This document shows, one piece after another, positions 18,973-27,357 of a stretch of DNA of 64,000 nucleotides. This DNA is from Flavobacterium ginsenosidimutans (lineage in GTDB: Bacteria; Bacteroidota; Bacteroidia; Flavobacteriales; Flavobacteriaceae). How positions within the stretch are numbered: the first letter of the stretch is position 1; each line of letters starts with the position of its first letter. Location: the NCBI RefSeq assembly GCF_003254625.1, contig NZ_QJRJ01000065.1, forward strand, positions 24,805 to 88,804. The letters are read 5' to 3'. Below the pieces are notes generated by a model. It did not search any database. It was not told where the DNA came from and was given only the letters and a program-made list of their open reading frames with translations. The translations under genes and the position numbers were made by a program.

Positions 18973-21273
18973 ATGAAAAACAAATTAGTCTTACTTTTTT
19001 TAGGATGCGCTGTTTTGGGTTATGCTCAAAAAAAGCCAGCTAAAAATACAGTGAAAATTAAACCAAAGTCTGAATTTGTGGCGGAATTAATGTCAAAAAT
19101 GACTTTAGACGAGAAATTGGGTCAGTTAAACTTGCCAACATCTGGTGATATTACCACAGGGCAGGCAAACAGCTCAAATGTGGCAAAAAATATTGCTGAA
19201 GGCAAAGTAGGAGGTTTGTTCAACATTAAATCAGTACAAAAAATTAAAGAAGTACAGAAAATTGCTGTTGAGAAAAGCCGTTTAAAAATTCCATTGCTTT
19301 TTGGTATGGACGTTATTCACGGTTACGAAACAACATTCCCAATTCCGTTAGGATTGTCTTGTACTTGGGATATGAATCTTATCGAAAGAAGTGCGCAAAT
19401 TGCTGCTAAAGAAGCAAGTGCAGATGGAATTAACTGGACGTTTTCTCCAATGGTTGATATTTCTCGTGATCCAAGATGGGGTAGAGTTTCTGAAGGTTCA
19501 GGAGAAGATCCATACTTGGGTGGCCAAATTGCAAAAGCGATGGTAAACGGTTACCAACAACATGATCTTTCTAAGAATAACTCAATTTTAGCTTGCGTTA
19601 AACACTTCGCATTATATGGAGCTCCAGAAGCTGGTCGTGATTATAACACGGTAGATATGAGCCATATCAGAATGTTTAACGATTATTTCCCTCCTTACAA
19701 AGCAGCAGTTGATGCAGGTGTAGGTTCTGTAATGGCTTCTTTCAACGAAGTTGACGGAATTCCAGCAACTGGAAACAAATGGTTAATGACAGATGTTTTG
19801 AGAAAACAATGGGGTTTCAAAGGATTTGTAGTAACAGATTTTACAGGAATTCCTGAAATGATCGAACACGGAATGGGAAATCTTCAAGATGTGTCTGCAT
19901 TAGCTATGAATGCTGGTGTTGAAATGGATATGGTTGGAGAAGGTTTCTTAGGAACTTTGAAAAAATCTTTAGACGAAGGAAAAGTAAAAATCGAAACTAT
20001 CGATAATGCTGTAAAACTTATTTTAGAGGCAAAATATGATTTAGGTTTATTCCAAGATCCATACAAATACTGTGATGAAAAAAGAGCTAAAACTGAAATC
20101 TTTACAACAGATAGCAGAAAAGAAGCACGAGATATTGCAGCTCAATCTTTAGTATTATTAAAAAACCAAAACCAGCTTTTACCACTTAAAAAATCAGGTA
20201 CAATTGGTTTAATCGGACCATTAGCTGACGCTAAAGAAAATATGCCAGGAACTTGGAGTGTGGCTACAAAAATGGAAAATGCTGTTTCATTATTGAGAGG
20301 TATTCAAGAAGTTGCTGGAGCTGGAACTAAAGTTTTATATGCAAAAGGAAGCAATTTAGATTACGATGAAACTTTTGAAACTAATGCAACAATGTTTGGA
20401 AAAACATTACACCGTGATTCACGTTCAAAAGAAGATTTATTAGCTGAAGCTTTAAAAGTTGCTGAACAATCTGATGTTATCGTTGCTGCTTTGGGAGAGT
20501 CTGCTGAAATGAGCGGTGAATCTAGCAGCCGTACGAATTTAGAAATTCCACAAGCGCAAAAAGATTTATTAAACGCTTTATTGAAAACAGGAAAGCCAGT
20601 TGTTTTAGTTTTATTTGATGGACGTCCGTTAGTAATTACTGACGAAGAAAAAACAGTTCCTGCTATCTTAAACGTTTGGTTTGCTGGTACAGAAGCTGGT
20701 TATGCTATTGCTGATGTGTTATTTGGAGATGTAAATCCTTCAGGAAAATTAACTTCAACTTTCCCAAGAAGCGTTGGACAATTGCCAATTTACTACGCAC
20801 ACAAAAATACAGGAAGACCACTTTCTAACACAGAAGGCAAATTCGAGAAATTCAGATCAAATTATATTGACGAAAGAAACGAGCCTTTATTCCCATTCGG
20901 ATTTGGTTTAAGCTACACCACTTTTGATTATTCAAACTTGAAAATTTCTTCTGATAAAATGAACGCAACTGGAAAATTGAAAGTAACTGTTGATGTAACA
21001 AATACTGGAAATTTTGACGGAAAAGAAACAGTTCAATTATACATTAGAGATTTAGTTGGTTCAGTAACAAGACCAGTTAGAGAGCTAAAAGGTTTCCAAA
21101 AAATAGCACTTAAAAAAGGTGAAAAACAAACAGTAAGTTTTGATATCACTGCAGAAGATTTAAAATTCTATAACTCTGATTTACAATTTGTAGCAGAGCC
21201 TGGTCAGTTTGATATTTTCGTTGGAGGAAATTCAAACGCCGATAAGAAAGTTAGTTTTGAGTTAACTAAATAG
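18973..21273 (+). CDS. bglX: GH3 beta-glucosidase (BglX-like), periplasmic
   Basis: 766 residues. A signal peptide (to about 18) precedes a TIM-barrel with KHFALYGAPEAGRDYN and the nucleophile region GFKGFVVTDF (Asp about 289; here TDF rather than the usual SDW). An alpha/beta sandwich with the GESAEMSGESSSRTNL segment and a C-terminal fibronectin-III-like domain (PVRELKGFQKIALKKGEKQT) follow. It releases glucose from beta-linked oligosaccharides. In the PUL it would finish what the GH144 enzyme starts; beta-1,2-specific GH3 enzymes are known next to GH144 genes in Bacteroides. A terminator follows. Confidence 0.93.
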   Translation: MKNKLVLLFLGCAVLGYAQKKPAKNTVKIKPKSEFVAELMSKMTLDEKLGQLNLPTSGDITTGQANSSNVAKNIAEGKVGGLFNIKSVQKIKEVQKIAVEKSRLKIPLLFGMDVIHGYETTFPIPLGLSCTWDMNLIERSAQIAAKEASADGINWTFSPMVDISRDPRWGRVSEGSGEDPYLGGQIAKAMVNGYQQHDLSKNNSILACVKHFALYGAPEAGRDYNTVDMSHIRMFNDYFPPYKAAVDAGVGSVMASFNEVDGIPATGNKWLMTDVLRKQWGFKGFVVTDFTGIPEMIEHGMGNLQDVSALAMNAGVEMDMVGEGFLGTLKKSLDEGKVKIETIDNAVKLILEAKYDLGLFQDPYKYCDEKRAKTEIFTTDSRKEARDIAAQSLVLLKNQNQLLPLKKSGTIGLIGPLADAKENMPGTWSVATKMENAVSLLRGIQEVAGAGTKVLYAKGSNLDYDETFETNATMFGKTLHRDSRSKEDLLAEALKVAEQSDVIVAALGESAEMSGESSSRTNLEIPQAQKDLLNALLKTGKPVVLVLFDGRPLVITDEEKTVPAILNVWFAGTEAGYAIADVLFGDVNPSGKLTSTFPRSVGQLPIYYAHKNTGRPLSNTEGKFEKFRSNYIDERNEPLFPFGFGLSYTTFDYSNLKISSDKMNATGKLKVTVDVTNTGNFDGKETVQLYIRDLVGSVTRPVRELKGFQKIALKKGEKQTVSFDITAEDLKFYNSDLQFVAEPGQFDIFVGGNSNADKKVSFELTK

Positions 21274-21292
21274 TTGGTTTATTTGATTAGTG

Positions 21293-21321
21293 AAAAGCCC
21301 TTCGTTTGGAGGGCTTTTTTT
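21293..21321 (+). terminator. Terminator after the GH3 gene
   Basis: AAAAGCCCT (21293-21301), loop, AGGGCTTTT (21310-21318), then T. It closes the first enzyme block of the PUL. Confidence 0.85.
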
Positions 21322-21364
21322 CTAAGCTGAAGAACCTTTTTTGTAATTTTTTAACTACGTAATT

Positions 21365-22138
21365 ATGAATACTTTTAAAATATTTAGTGCAGTATGTCTA
21401 ATTGCTTTTTCATATTGTAATGCACAAAAGAATGCAATTGTAGCGCACCGTGGTGCATGGAAAAAGAATAATCTGCCTGAAAATTCTATTGCATCATTAA
21501 GACATGCAATAGATTTAAAATTGCCAGGATCAGAGTTTGATGTTTGGAGAACAGCAGATGATTCACTTGTAATCAATCATGATGCCCATTACAACAAACT
21601 GCTTATTGAAGAAACGAATTATGCAGATTTGATAAAGTTTAAACTTTCTAACGGAGAAAAGCTTCCAACCTTATATGAATACATTTCAGAAGGAATGCGG
21701 AATAATAAACATACACTTTTGGTTTGCGAAATCAAACCTTCAGAAATCAGTAAAGAAAGAGGACAAAAAACGGGTGTAGCAGCAATCGAAACCATTAAAA
21801 AATTAAAAGCCAATAAAAACACCTGCTACATCAGTTTTGATTATGATATTCTAAAAAAAATCAGAGCAATAGATTCTAAAACTTCTTTGCAATATTTAGA
21901 AGGGAATAAATCTCCAAAAGAAGTAAAAGCTGATAAAATTAACGGTGTTGATTATCATTATTCTGTTTTTCAAAAACATCCTGAATGGATTCAAGAGGCA
22001 AAAGACAATAAAATTCTTCTGAATGCTTGGACTGTAAATGACGCAAAAGATATGGATTGGATTATCGATCATAAATTCAATTACATTACGACAAACGAAC
22101 CCGAACTTCTAACTGAAAGATTACAGGCAAAAAAATAA
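21365..22138 (+). CDS. Glycerophosphodiester phosphodiesterase (GDPD family), exported
   Basis: 257 residues. A signal peptide is followed by the GDPD core: IVAHRGAWKKNNLPENSI (catalytic His-Arg and Glu-Asn), SEFDVWRTADDSLVINHD (metal-binding Glu/Asp and second His), and a TIM-barrel ending INAWTVND-like plus TNEPELL. GDPDs cut glycerol-phosphate diesters. Its place between the GH3 and GH43 genes suggests that it strips phosphoglycerol groups from an imported glycan, although lipid-derived glycerophosphodiesters are the usual substrates. The start at 21365 gives a clean signal peptide. Confidence 0.88.
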   Translation: MNTFKIFSAVCLIAFSYCNAQKNAIVAHRGAWKKNNLPENSIASLRHAIDLKLPGSEFDVWRTADDSLVINHDAHYNKLLIEETNYADLIKFKLSNGEKLPTLYEYISEGMRNNKHTLLVCEIKPSEISKERGQKTGVAAIETIKKLKANKNTCYISFDYDILKKIRAIDSKTSLQYLEGNKSPKEVKADKINGVDYHYSVFQKHPEWIQEAKDNKILLNAWTVNDAKDMDWIIDHKFNYITTNEPELLTERLQAKK

Positions 22139-22169
22139 TCTTTTAGGCTTATAAACTTAAAATCTAACC

Positions 22170-24092
22170 ATGAAAAAAATATATAAACAACTTACGATGC
22201 CAATTCTATTGTTTGCGATGCTTTTCGTAAATAATCTTTCGGCACAAAAATTAGGTAAAACAGAATGGTTTGACCCTAATAAACCAGCGACCACTTATTG
22301 TAATCCGATTAATATTGGCTACAATTATACAACTCACAATCATAACGGAATTCCAGAATCTCGCCGCTCAAGTGCTGATCCAGTAATTATTACTTATAAA
22401 GGCGAATATTATTTGTTTGCAACGAATCAGGCAGGTTTCTTTTGGAGTAAAGATATGTCAGATTGGAATTTTGTTTATGGAAGTTTCCAAAGACAACCGG
22501 GCGATGATGATCAATGTGCTCCTGCGGCTTGGGTTGTCAATGATACATTGTTTTACGTTGGTTCAACTTGGAAAAGAGATCATCCAATCTGGAAAACAGC
22601 AGATCCAAAATCTGGAAGATGGACACGTCACGTAGACAAAGCTATGTTGCCAACTTGGGATCCAGCTATTTTTCAAGATGACGATAAAAAAGTATATATG
22701 TACTACGGTTCAAGTGGAAAATTACCGCTTGTAGGCGTTGAGGTTGATTATAAAACTTGGCTTCCAAAAGGAAATCAAGCAGATTACGCAACATTATACA
22801 AAGCTACTGAAGTTGAAGATATTCAAAAGCCTTACGGACAAATAAAAGAAGTTGCAATTCTTGATCCTTCAGCTCACGGATGGGAACGTTTTGGACCAAA
22901 CAATGATATGGAGCCTGCACCTTGGGGAAATTTTATTGAAGGAGCTTGGATGACGAAACACAACGGAAAATATTATATGCAATACGGAGCGCCAGCAACT
23001 GAATTTAAAGGTTATGCAAATGGTGTTCACGTTGGAGATAATCCGTTAGGGCCTTTTACGTATCAAAAACACAATCCGATGTCTTATAAGCCGGGCGGAT
23101 TTGTAATTGGTGCTGGACACGGAAATACTTTCGCAGATAATTATGGAAATTACTGGAATACAGGAACGTGTAAAATTTCTATAAAAGACCGTTTCGAGCG
23201 TCGTATCGATATGTTTCCTGCCGGATTTGATAAAGATGATGTAATGTATTCTATTACAGCTTATGGAGATTTCCCGATTGTGTTGCCAACGAGCGAGCGC
23301 GATCAGACAAAAGGAACTTCTTCTGGCTGGATGTTGCTTTCATATAAAAAGCCAGTTATCGTTTCTTCTTCTGAAGAATGTATGGAAGTTGAGACGCACA
23401 GAATGGATAATGGCGGAAAAAAAGTGTATGAAAAATTCTGTTACGGACCAGAAAATCTTACGGATGAAAACATTCAAACGTATTGGTCTGCAAAAACTAG
23501 CAATCCAGGAGAATGGCTTCAAATGGATTTAGGAAGACCAATGGAAATTAATGCTCTTCAAATCAACTATGCAGATCATAAAGCAACGCAGTTTAATAAA
23601 GCAATGGATATCTATTATCAGTACAAAATCTATATGTCTGATGATGCTCAAAACTGGACTTTAGTTGTAGATAAATCTAAAAACGATAAAGATGCGCCTC
23701 ATGATTATGTAGAACTTACAAAATCAATTAAAGCGCGTTACATCAAAATGGAAAACATTCATAATGCATCTGGTTTATTTGCAGTTTCAGATTTCAGAGT
23801 TTTTGGAAATGGATTGGCAGCAAAACCAAAAGCTGTCGCTTCTTTCAAAGTAGATAGAAACAAAACAGATTCTAGAAATGCTATGATTTCTTGGAAAAAA
23901 CAAGAGGATGCTGTTGGATATAACATTTATTACGGAATTACTCCAGATAAGCTATATAACAGCATTATGGTTTATGGCGAGAATACGTATGATTTTAGAG
24001 GTTTGGATAAAGGAACAAAATATTATTTCACTATTGAACCTTTTAATGAAAACGGAATTGGAACAAAAAATAAGATTATTGAAGTAAAATAA
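22170..24092 (+). CDS. GH43-family glycosidase with discoidin (CBM32-like) and FN3 domains
   Basis: 640 residues. A signal peptide (to about 26) precedes a five-bladed GH43 propeller (about 40-375) in which all three catalytic acids are visible: Asp70 in SADPVII, Asp164 in TWDPAIF, Glu257 in IEGAWM. A discoidin/F5-8C domain (about 420-545) and a fibronectin-III domain (about 555-640) follow. GH43 enzymes remove arabinofuranose, xylose or galactose-type residues; the subfamily could not be fixed. It is 31 bases after the GDPD gene and shares its terminator. Confidence 0.85.
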   Translation: MKKIYKQLTMPILLFAMLFVNNLSAQKLGKTEWFDPNKPATTYCNPINIGYNYTTHNHNGIPESRRSSADPVIITYKGEYYLFATNQAGFFWSKDMSDWNFVYGSFQRQPGDDDQCAPAAWVVNDTLFYVGSTWKRDHPIWKTADPKSGRWTRHVDKAMLPTWDPAIFQDDDKKVYMYYGSSGKLPLVGVEVDYKTWLPKGNQADYATLYKATEVEDIQKPYGQIKEVAILDPSAHGWERFGPNNDMEPAPWGNFIEGAWMTKHNGKYYMQYGAPATEFKGYANGVHVGDNPLGPFTYQKHNPMSYKPGGFVIGAGHGNTFADNYGNYWNTGTCKISIKDRFERRIDMFPAGFDKDDVMYSITAYGDFPIVLPTSERDQTKGTSSGWMLLSYKKPVIVSSSEECMEVETHRMDNGGKKVYEKFCYGPENLTDENIQTYWSAKTSNPGEWLQMDLGRPMEINALQINYADHKATQFNKAMDIYYQYKIYMSDDAQNWTLVVDKSKNDKDAPHDYVELTKSIKARYIKMENIHNASGLFAVSDFRVFGNGLAAKPKAVASFKVDRNKTDSRNAMISWKKQEDAVGYNIYYGITPDKLYNSIMVYGENTYDFRGLDKGTKYYFTIEPFNENGIGTKNKIIEVK

Positions 24093-24117
24093 TTTTTATT
24101 TATTGAATCTGTAAAAG

Positions 24118-24160
24118 CTCCGATTGCAAATTGAAGAATTTGTAATTGGAGTTTTTTTTT
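24118..24160 (+). terminator. Terminator after the GH43 gene
   Basis: A 15-bp stem, CTCCGATTGCAAATT (24118-24132) with AATTTGTAATTGGAG (24137-24151), using two G-T pairs, GAAG loop, then nine T. It marks the 3' end of the PUL. Confidence 0.88.
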
Positions 24161-24257
24161 GAGAAAAGGTTGAAGAAAAAGCATTCTAACTGTCAGGAAT
24201 TTTGTTCCTTTGTGAACGTGTCAAAAGCACTATAAACTCCAAATTACTATAAAAACT

Positions 24258-25649
24258 ATGAAAAAAACGATTCTTTTAACTGCTTTAGTTTTAAACGGAT
24301 TGCTATCATTTGGTCAGTCAAATGACGAAAAAAACATCAAATTATTTTATAAAAAAGCCTTGACAGAAGCAAAATGCTACACTTGGCTAGAATATTTGTC
24401 TAACGATATCGGAGCTCGTTTATCTGGTTCTAAAGGAGCAGAACAAGCTGTTGATTATACAAAAAGACAATTAGAAGCTTTAGGTCTTGATAAAGTTTAT
24501 TTGCAGGAAGTTATGGTTCCGCATTGGGTTAGAGGAGAAAAGGAAACTGCTTATATCTTAGACGGAAAAGTAAAAACGGTTGTGCCAATTTGTGCTTTAG
24601 GAGGCTCTGTTGCGACTCCAAAAACTGGAATTACAGCAGAAATTATTGAAGTGCAAGGAATTAAAGAATTAGCTGAATTAGGAGCTGATAAAGTAAAAGG
24701 AAAAATTGTATTTTATAATAGACCAATGAATCCTGAAAACATTGAAACTTTTACTTCTTACGGAGCTTGTGTTGACCAAAGATATGCAGGAGCAAAAGAA
24801 GCAGCAAAATTAGGGGCAGTTGGAACAATTGTTCGTTCTATGAATTTACGTTTAGACGATTTTCCTCATACAGGAGCTCAAAGTTATGGTGATTTGCCAA
24901 AAGAACAATACATTCCAACAGCTGCAATCAGTACAAATGGAGCAGAATTGTTGAGTAAATCTTTAAAAGTAAATCCAGCTTTGAAGTTTTATTTTAAACA
25001 ATCTTGCGAAACTTTACCAGACGTATTGTCTTATAATGTAATTGGAGAATTGACAGGAACTGTTAGTCCAGAAAATATTATGGTAGTTGGAGGACACTTA
25101 GATTCTTGGGATTTAGCAGATGGTTCTCATGATGATGGAGCAGGAGTAGTACAAAGTATGGAAGTTATTCGTATTTTGAAAAATCTAAACTACAAACCTA
25201 AAAATACTATTCGTGTAGTATTGTTTATGAATGAAGAGAATGGCGGAAAAGGCGGTGCTAAATATGAAGAAGTTTCAAAAGAAAAGAAAGAAAACCATAT
25301 TTTTGCTTTAGAAAGTGATTCAGGCGGATTCTCGCCAAGAGGTTTCTCAATCGAAGCTGACGATGCTAATTTGAAAAAAATTCAAGGATACAAAGATCTT
25401 TTTGAACCTTATTTAGTACATAGTTTTACAATTGGACACGCAGGTTCAGATATTAGCCATTTAACTTCTCAAGCGATTGTGAAAGCAGGATTGAAACCAG
25501 ATTCACAACGTTATTTCGATTACCACCACGCAGCAAACGATACTTTTGATGCAATCAATAAAAGGGAATTAGAGCTTGGTGCAGCAACAATGACTACATT
25601 AATGTATTTATTAGATCAAAACGGAATCGAAACGAAAAAAGCAAATTAA
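24258..25649 (+). CDS. M28-family zinc aminopeptidase, exported
   Basis: 463 residues. A signal peptide (to about 20) precedes a PA-like insert (about 100-250) and a peptidase domain with the di-zinc ligands: His280 in VGGHLDSWD, Asp292 in SHDDGAG, Glu326/327 in MNEENGG, Asp354 in ESDSGG and a late His in DYHHAAND. It resembles plasma glutamate carboxypeptidase (carboxypeptidase Q). It would digest peptides in the periplasm or outside. It has its own promoter region (CTTTGTGAACG near 24211) and terminator, so it is not part of the sugar operon. Confidence 0.92.
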   Translation: MKKTILLTALVLNGLLSFGQSNDEKNIKLFYKKALTEAKCYTWLEYLSNDIGARLSGSKGAEQAVDYTKRQLEALGLDKVYLQEVMVPHWVRGEKETAYILDGKVKTVVPICALGGSVATPKTGITAEIIEVQGIKELAELGADKVKGKIVFYNRPMNPENIETFTSYGACVDQRYAGAKEAAKLGAVGTIVRSMNLRLDDFPHTGAQSYGDLPKEQYIPTAAISTNGAELLSKSLKVNPALKFYFKQSCETLPDVLSYNVIGELTGTVSPENIMVVGGHLDSWDLADGSHDDGAGVVQSMEVIRILKNLNYKPKNTIRVVLFMNEENGGKGGAKYEEVSKEKKENHIFALESDSGGFSPRGFSIEADDANLKKIQGYKDLFEPYLVHSFTIGHAGSDISHLTSQAIVKAGLKPDSQRYFDYHHAANDTFDAINKRELELGAATMTTLMYLLDQNGIETKKAN

Positions 25650-25668
25650 GATTCAATAATAAAAAATG

Positions 25669-25700
25669 AAAAGCCATAAGTTTTACTTGTGGCTTTTTTT
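25669..25700 (+). terminator. Terminator after the M28 peptidase gene
   Basis: AAAAGCCATAAG (25669-25680), TTTTA loop, CTTGTGGCTTTT (25686-25697), then T. Confidence 0.85.
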
Positions 25701-25727
25701 GTTTGAATTCCGTAAAAATTTTTGAAA

Positions 25728-26030
25728 TCAAGATTTCATCACAATCAAATAATAAAAAAAGATAATAGGAATGTTAGAAAGCAAGATTAAAATCTTCATA
25801 CCAATATCTTTTCGCTGTTGCGGTAAATGAATAAACTTTTCCATTAAATGGAAAAACATGATGGTATTGACAATAATGCCAGCCAAAGCAAAAGGCCACG
25901 CAATAACCAAAATAATTGCATTTCCATTTGAAAGAATGTAAGGTATAAATAAAAGCGTACTGATTATAAATGTGCCAATCGCTAATTCTATAGATTGTTT
26001 TTCCTCAAAAGGTTTATGAATTGTTTTCAT
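25728..26030 (-). CDS. Small membrane protein, unknown function
   Basis: 100 residues with three predicted membrane helices (about 16-35, 38-60 and 78-97) and the loop EKFIHLPQQRKDIGMK. I do not recognise the family. It follows the Coq4-like gene by 6 bases on the same strand, so the two are probably translated from one message and may work together. The ATG at 26030 is the only good start. Confidence 0.7.
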   Translation of the reverse strand: MKTIHKPFEEKQSIELAIGTFIISTLLFIPYILSNGNAIILVIAWPFALAGIIVNTIMFFHLMEKFIHLPQQRKDIGMKILILLSNIPIIFFYYLIVMKS

Positions 26031-26036
26031 GATTTT

Positions 26037-26489
26037 TTAAATTTTAAATGATTGCTGAATAGTTTGAACAGGCATAAAAAGCATTTTTGAAAAATCGAGA
26101 TAATAAAATGCATGTGCTTTTTTTCCTCTTTGGTATTGTTGAATAAAATATTTGATTCTCTTTGGATAAAAAATAGTTCCACTTAAAATAACCATATACA
26201 GATACAAGCTTTTCTTTCCATTTCCAAGCAAATAATACTGCATTCCGATTTCTTCGTAAACTGAAACCCCAGTATTTGTCAAAACATGAATAACGTCATG
26301 ATCCTCTAGTTTTTCCTGAATATCAAAATGATTTTGATACAGAAAACTTCCTAAACCAAATCCAAGACTTTCCTCAGGATAATCCATTAATTTAGTTTTA
26401 TCAATATTCCAAGGCTCATTCTTTTTGAAATATTTTTGATACGGTTTTTTAGAACATTCATACAGTTTTTCAATCCAATAATCTCTCAT
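26037..26489 (-). CDS. Coq4-like protein (HDxxH-x11-E)
   Basis: 150 residues. The segment DHDVIHVLTNTG gives H64-D65-x-x-H68, and E80 lies twelve places after H68. That is the HDxxH-x11-E zinc motif of the Coq4 family, with the expected HVLT following the second His. Coq4 organises and takes part in ubiquinone synthesis. Flavobacteria use menaquinone, so the role here must differ or concern another lipid-like molecule. It is shorter than eukaryotic Coq4 (about 220 or more). No signal peptide is seen. It is paired with the 100-residue membrane protein. Confidence 0.7.
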   Translation of the reverse strand: MRDYWIEKLYECSKKPYQKYFKKNEPWNIDKTKLMDYPEESLGFGLGSFLYQNHFDIQEKLEDHDVIHVLTNTGVSVYEEIGMQYYLLGNGKKSLYLYMVILSGTIFYPKRIKYFIQQYQRGKKAHAFYYLDFSKMLFMPVQTIQQSFKI

Positions 26490-26538
26490 AAAAGCGGTTT
26501 TTAAAAAGTTCTTTGAAATTCAAAGTAAATAGCTAAAT

Positions 26539-26573
26539 AAAAAAGCTAGAAATAATAAGTCAGCTAGCTTTTT
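26539..26573 (-). terminator. Terminator of the YiiX-like gene
   Basis: AAAAAAGCTAG (26539-26549) and CTAGCTTTTT (26564-26573) form a stem; read on the minus strand it ends in a T run after the gene at 26583. Confidence 0.75.
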
Positions 26574-26582
26574 AGAATAATA

Positions 26583-27257
26583 TTAATAAGTGTCTATAAC
26601 AGTTTTCAATAAATTAGAATCAGAAAGGTCAGAAGGAGCAACCACTTTTTCTTCTAATGGAATATCATTTCCGTAGCGTTCTTTCAAAATTGTCTGAACT
26701 CTTGGATCAGATAAATTAAAATCTTTCAATTCTCGAAGTTTCGACAATTCAATTCCTGCAGCATTTTTATAAATTTTCCAAATCAACTCAGAACAATAAA
26801 TTCTGTTGTCAGTCCATTCAAAATAAGCATCATATTCTTTTCCATCAAACTGCTGACTGTAATCTTTCATTTTTTGAAGAACTTCGGGTTTTAAAACGCT
26901 GTCATTTTTCAATCGTTTAACCACATATTTACTGCCTTTTCCATGTTTTATCCAATCTTCGAGCGGCGTAAGTTTTACAGGCTGTACAGCTTCAAAAACA
27001 AACCAATTTCCGTTAATATCGTAAATAATGCCACAATGTGAGAATTTAGAATTGGTTGCAATTCTAACGGCCTCGCATTGCTTAGATTCTGAAGTTTGGA
27101 AAATAAGATCGCCATCTTTGAATTTGCTCACAATGGCTTTTTCTGCCTTAGGTCCAGTAAAAGGATTATTAGGAAAAACTTTTATGGCAACAAATAAAGC
27201 GCATCCAAAACTAAGGATGAAAGTGATTATCGGAAACAGATATTTTTTGATTTTCAT
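26583..27257 (-). CDS. YiiX/YebB-like NlpC/P60-type cysteine hydrolase
   Basis: 224 residues. An N-terminal membrane anchor (about 7-28) is followed by a permuted papain-like fold: GDLIFQTS, the His in SKFSHCGIIY, and the catalytic Cys in RIYCSELIWK. This order, His before Cys, is typical of the YiiX group. Such enzymes are thought to cut amide or thioester bonds in cell-wall or lipid substrates. It is a single-gene unit with its own terminator. Substrate unknown. Confidence 0.8.
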   Translation of the reverse strand: MKIKKYLFPIITFILSFGCALFVAIKVFPNNPFTGPKAEKAIVSKFKDGDLIFQTSESKQCEAVRIATNSKFSHCGIIYDINGNWFVFEAVQPVKLTPLEDWIKHGKGSKYVVKRLKNDSVLKPEVLQKMKDYSQQFDGKEYDAYFEWTDNRIYCSELIWKIYKNAAGIELSKLRELKDFNLSDPRVQTILKERYGNDIPLEEKVVAPSDLSDSNLLKTVIDTY

Positions 27258-27301
27258 AAAGTATAATTTAAAGTACTTTGAGTTACAAAGTAAATAATAA
27301 A

Positions 27302-27336
27302 AAAAATAGCTGCCAAATAAAATGACAGCTATTTTT
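27302..27336 (-). terminator. Terminator of the 27.4-28.3 kb outer-membrane protein gene
   Basis: AAAAATAGCTG (27302-27312) pairs with CAGCTATTTTT (27326-27336); either strand ends in T, and the gene ending at 27358 uses the minus strand. Confidence 0.75.
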
Positions 27337-27357
27337 CTAAATATATTTTATAAAAGA

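Noticed and set aside
12297..24092. Starch (amylose) locus, suggested by the older 'glucoamylase' family name
   Set aside because: No GH13, GH97 or GH31 gene is present; the PF10091 members studied act on beta-1,2-glucan.
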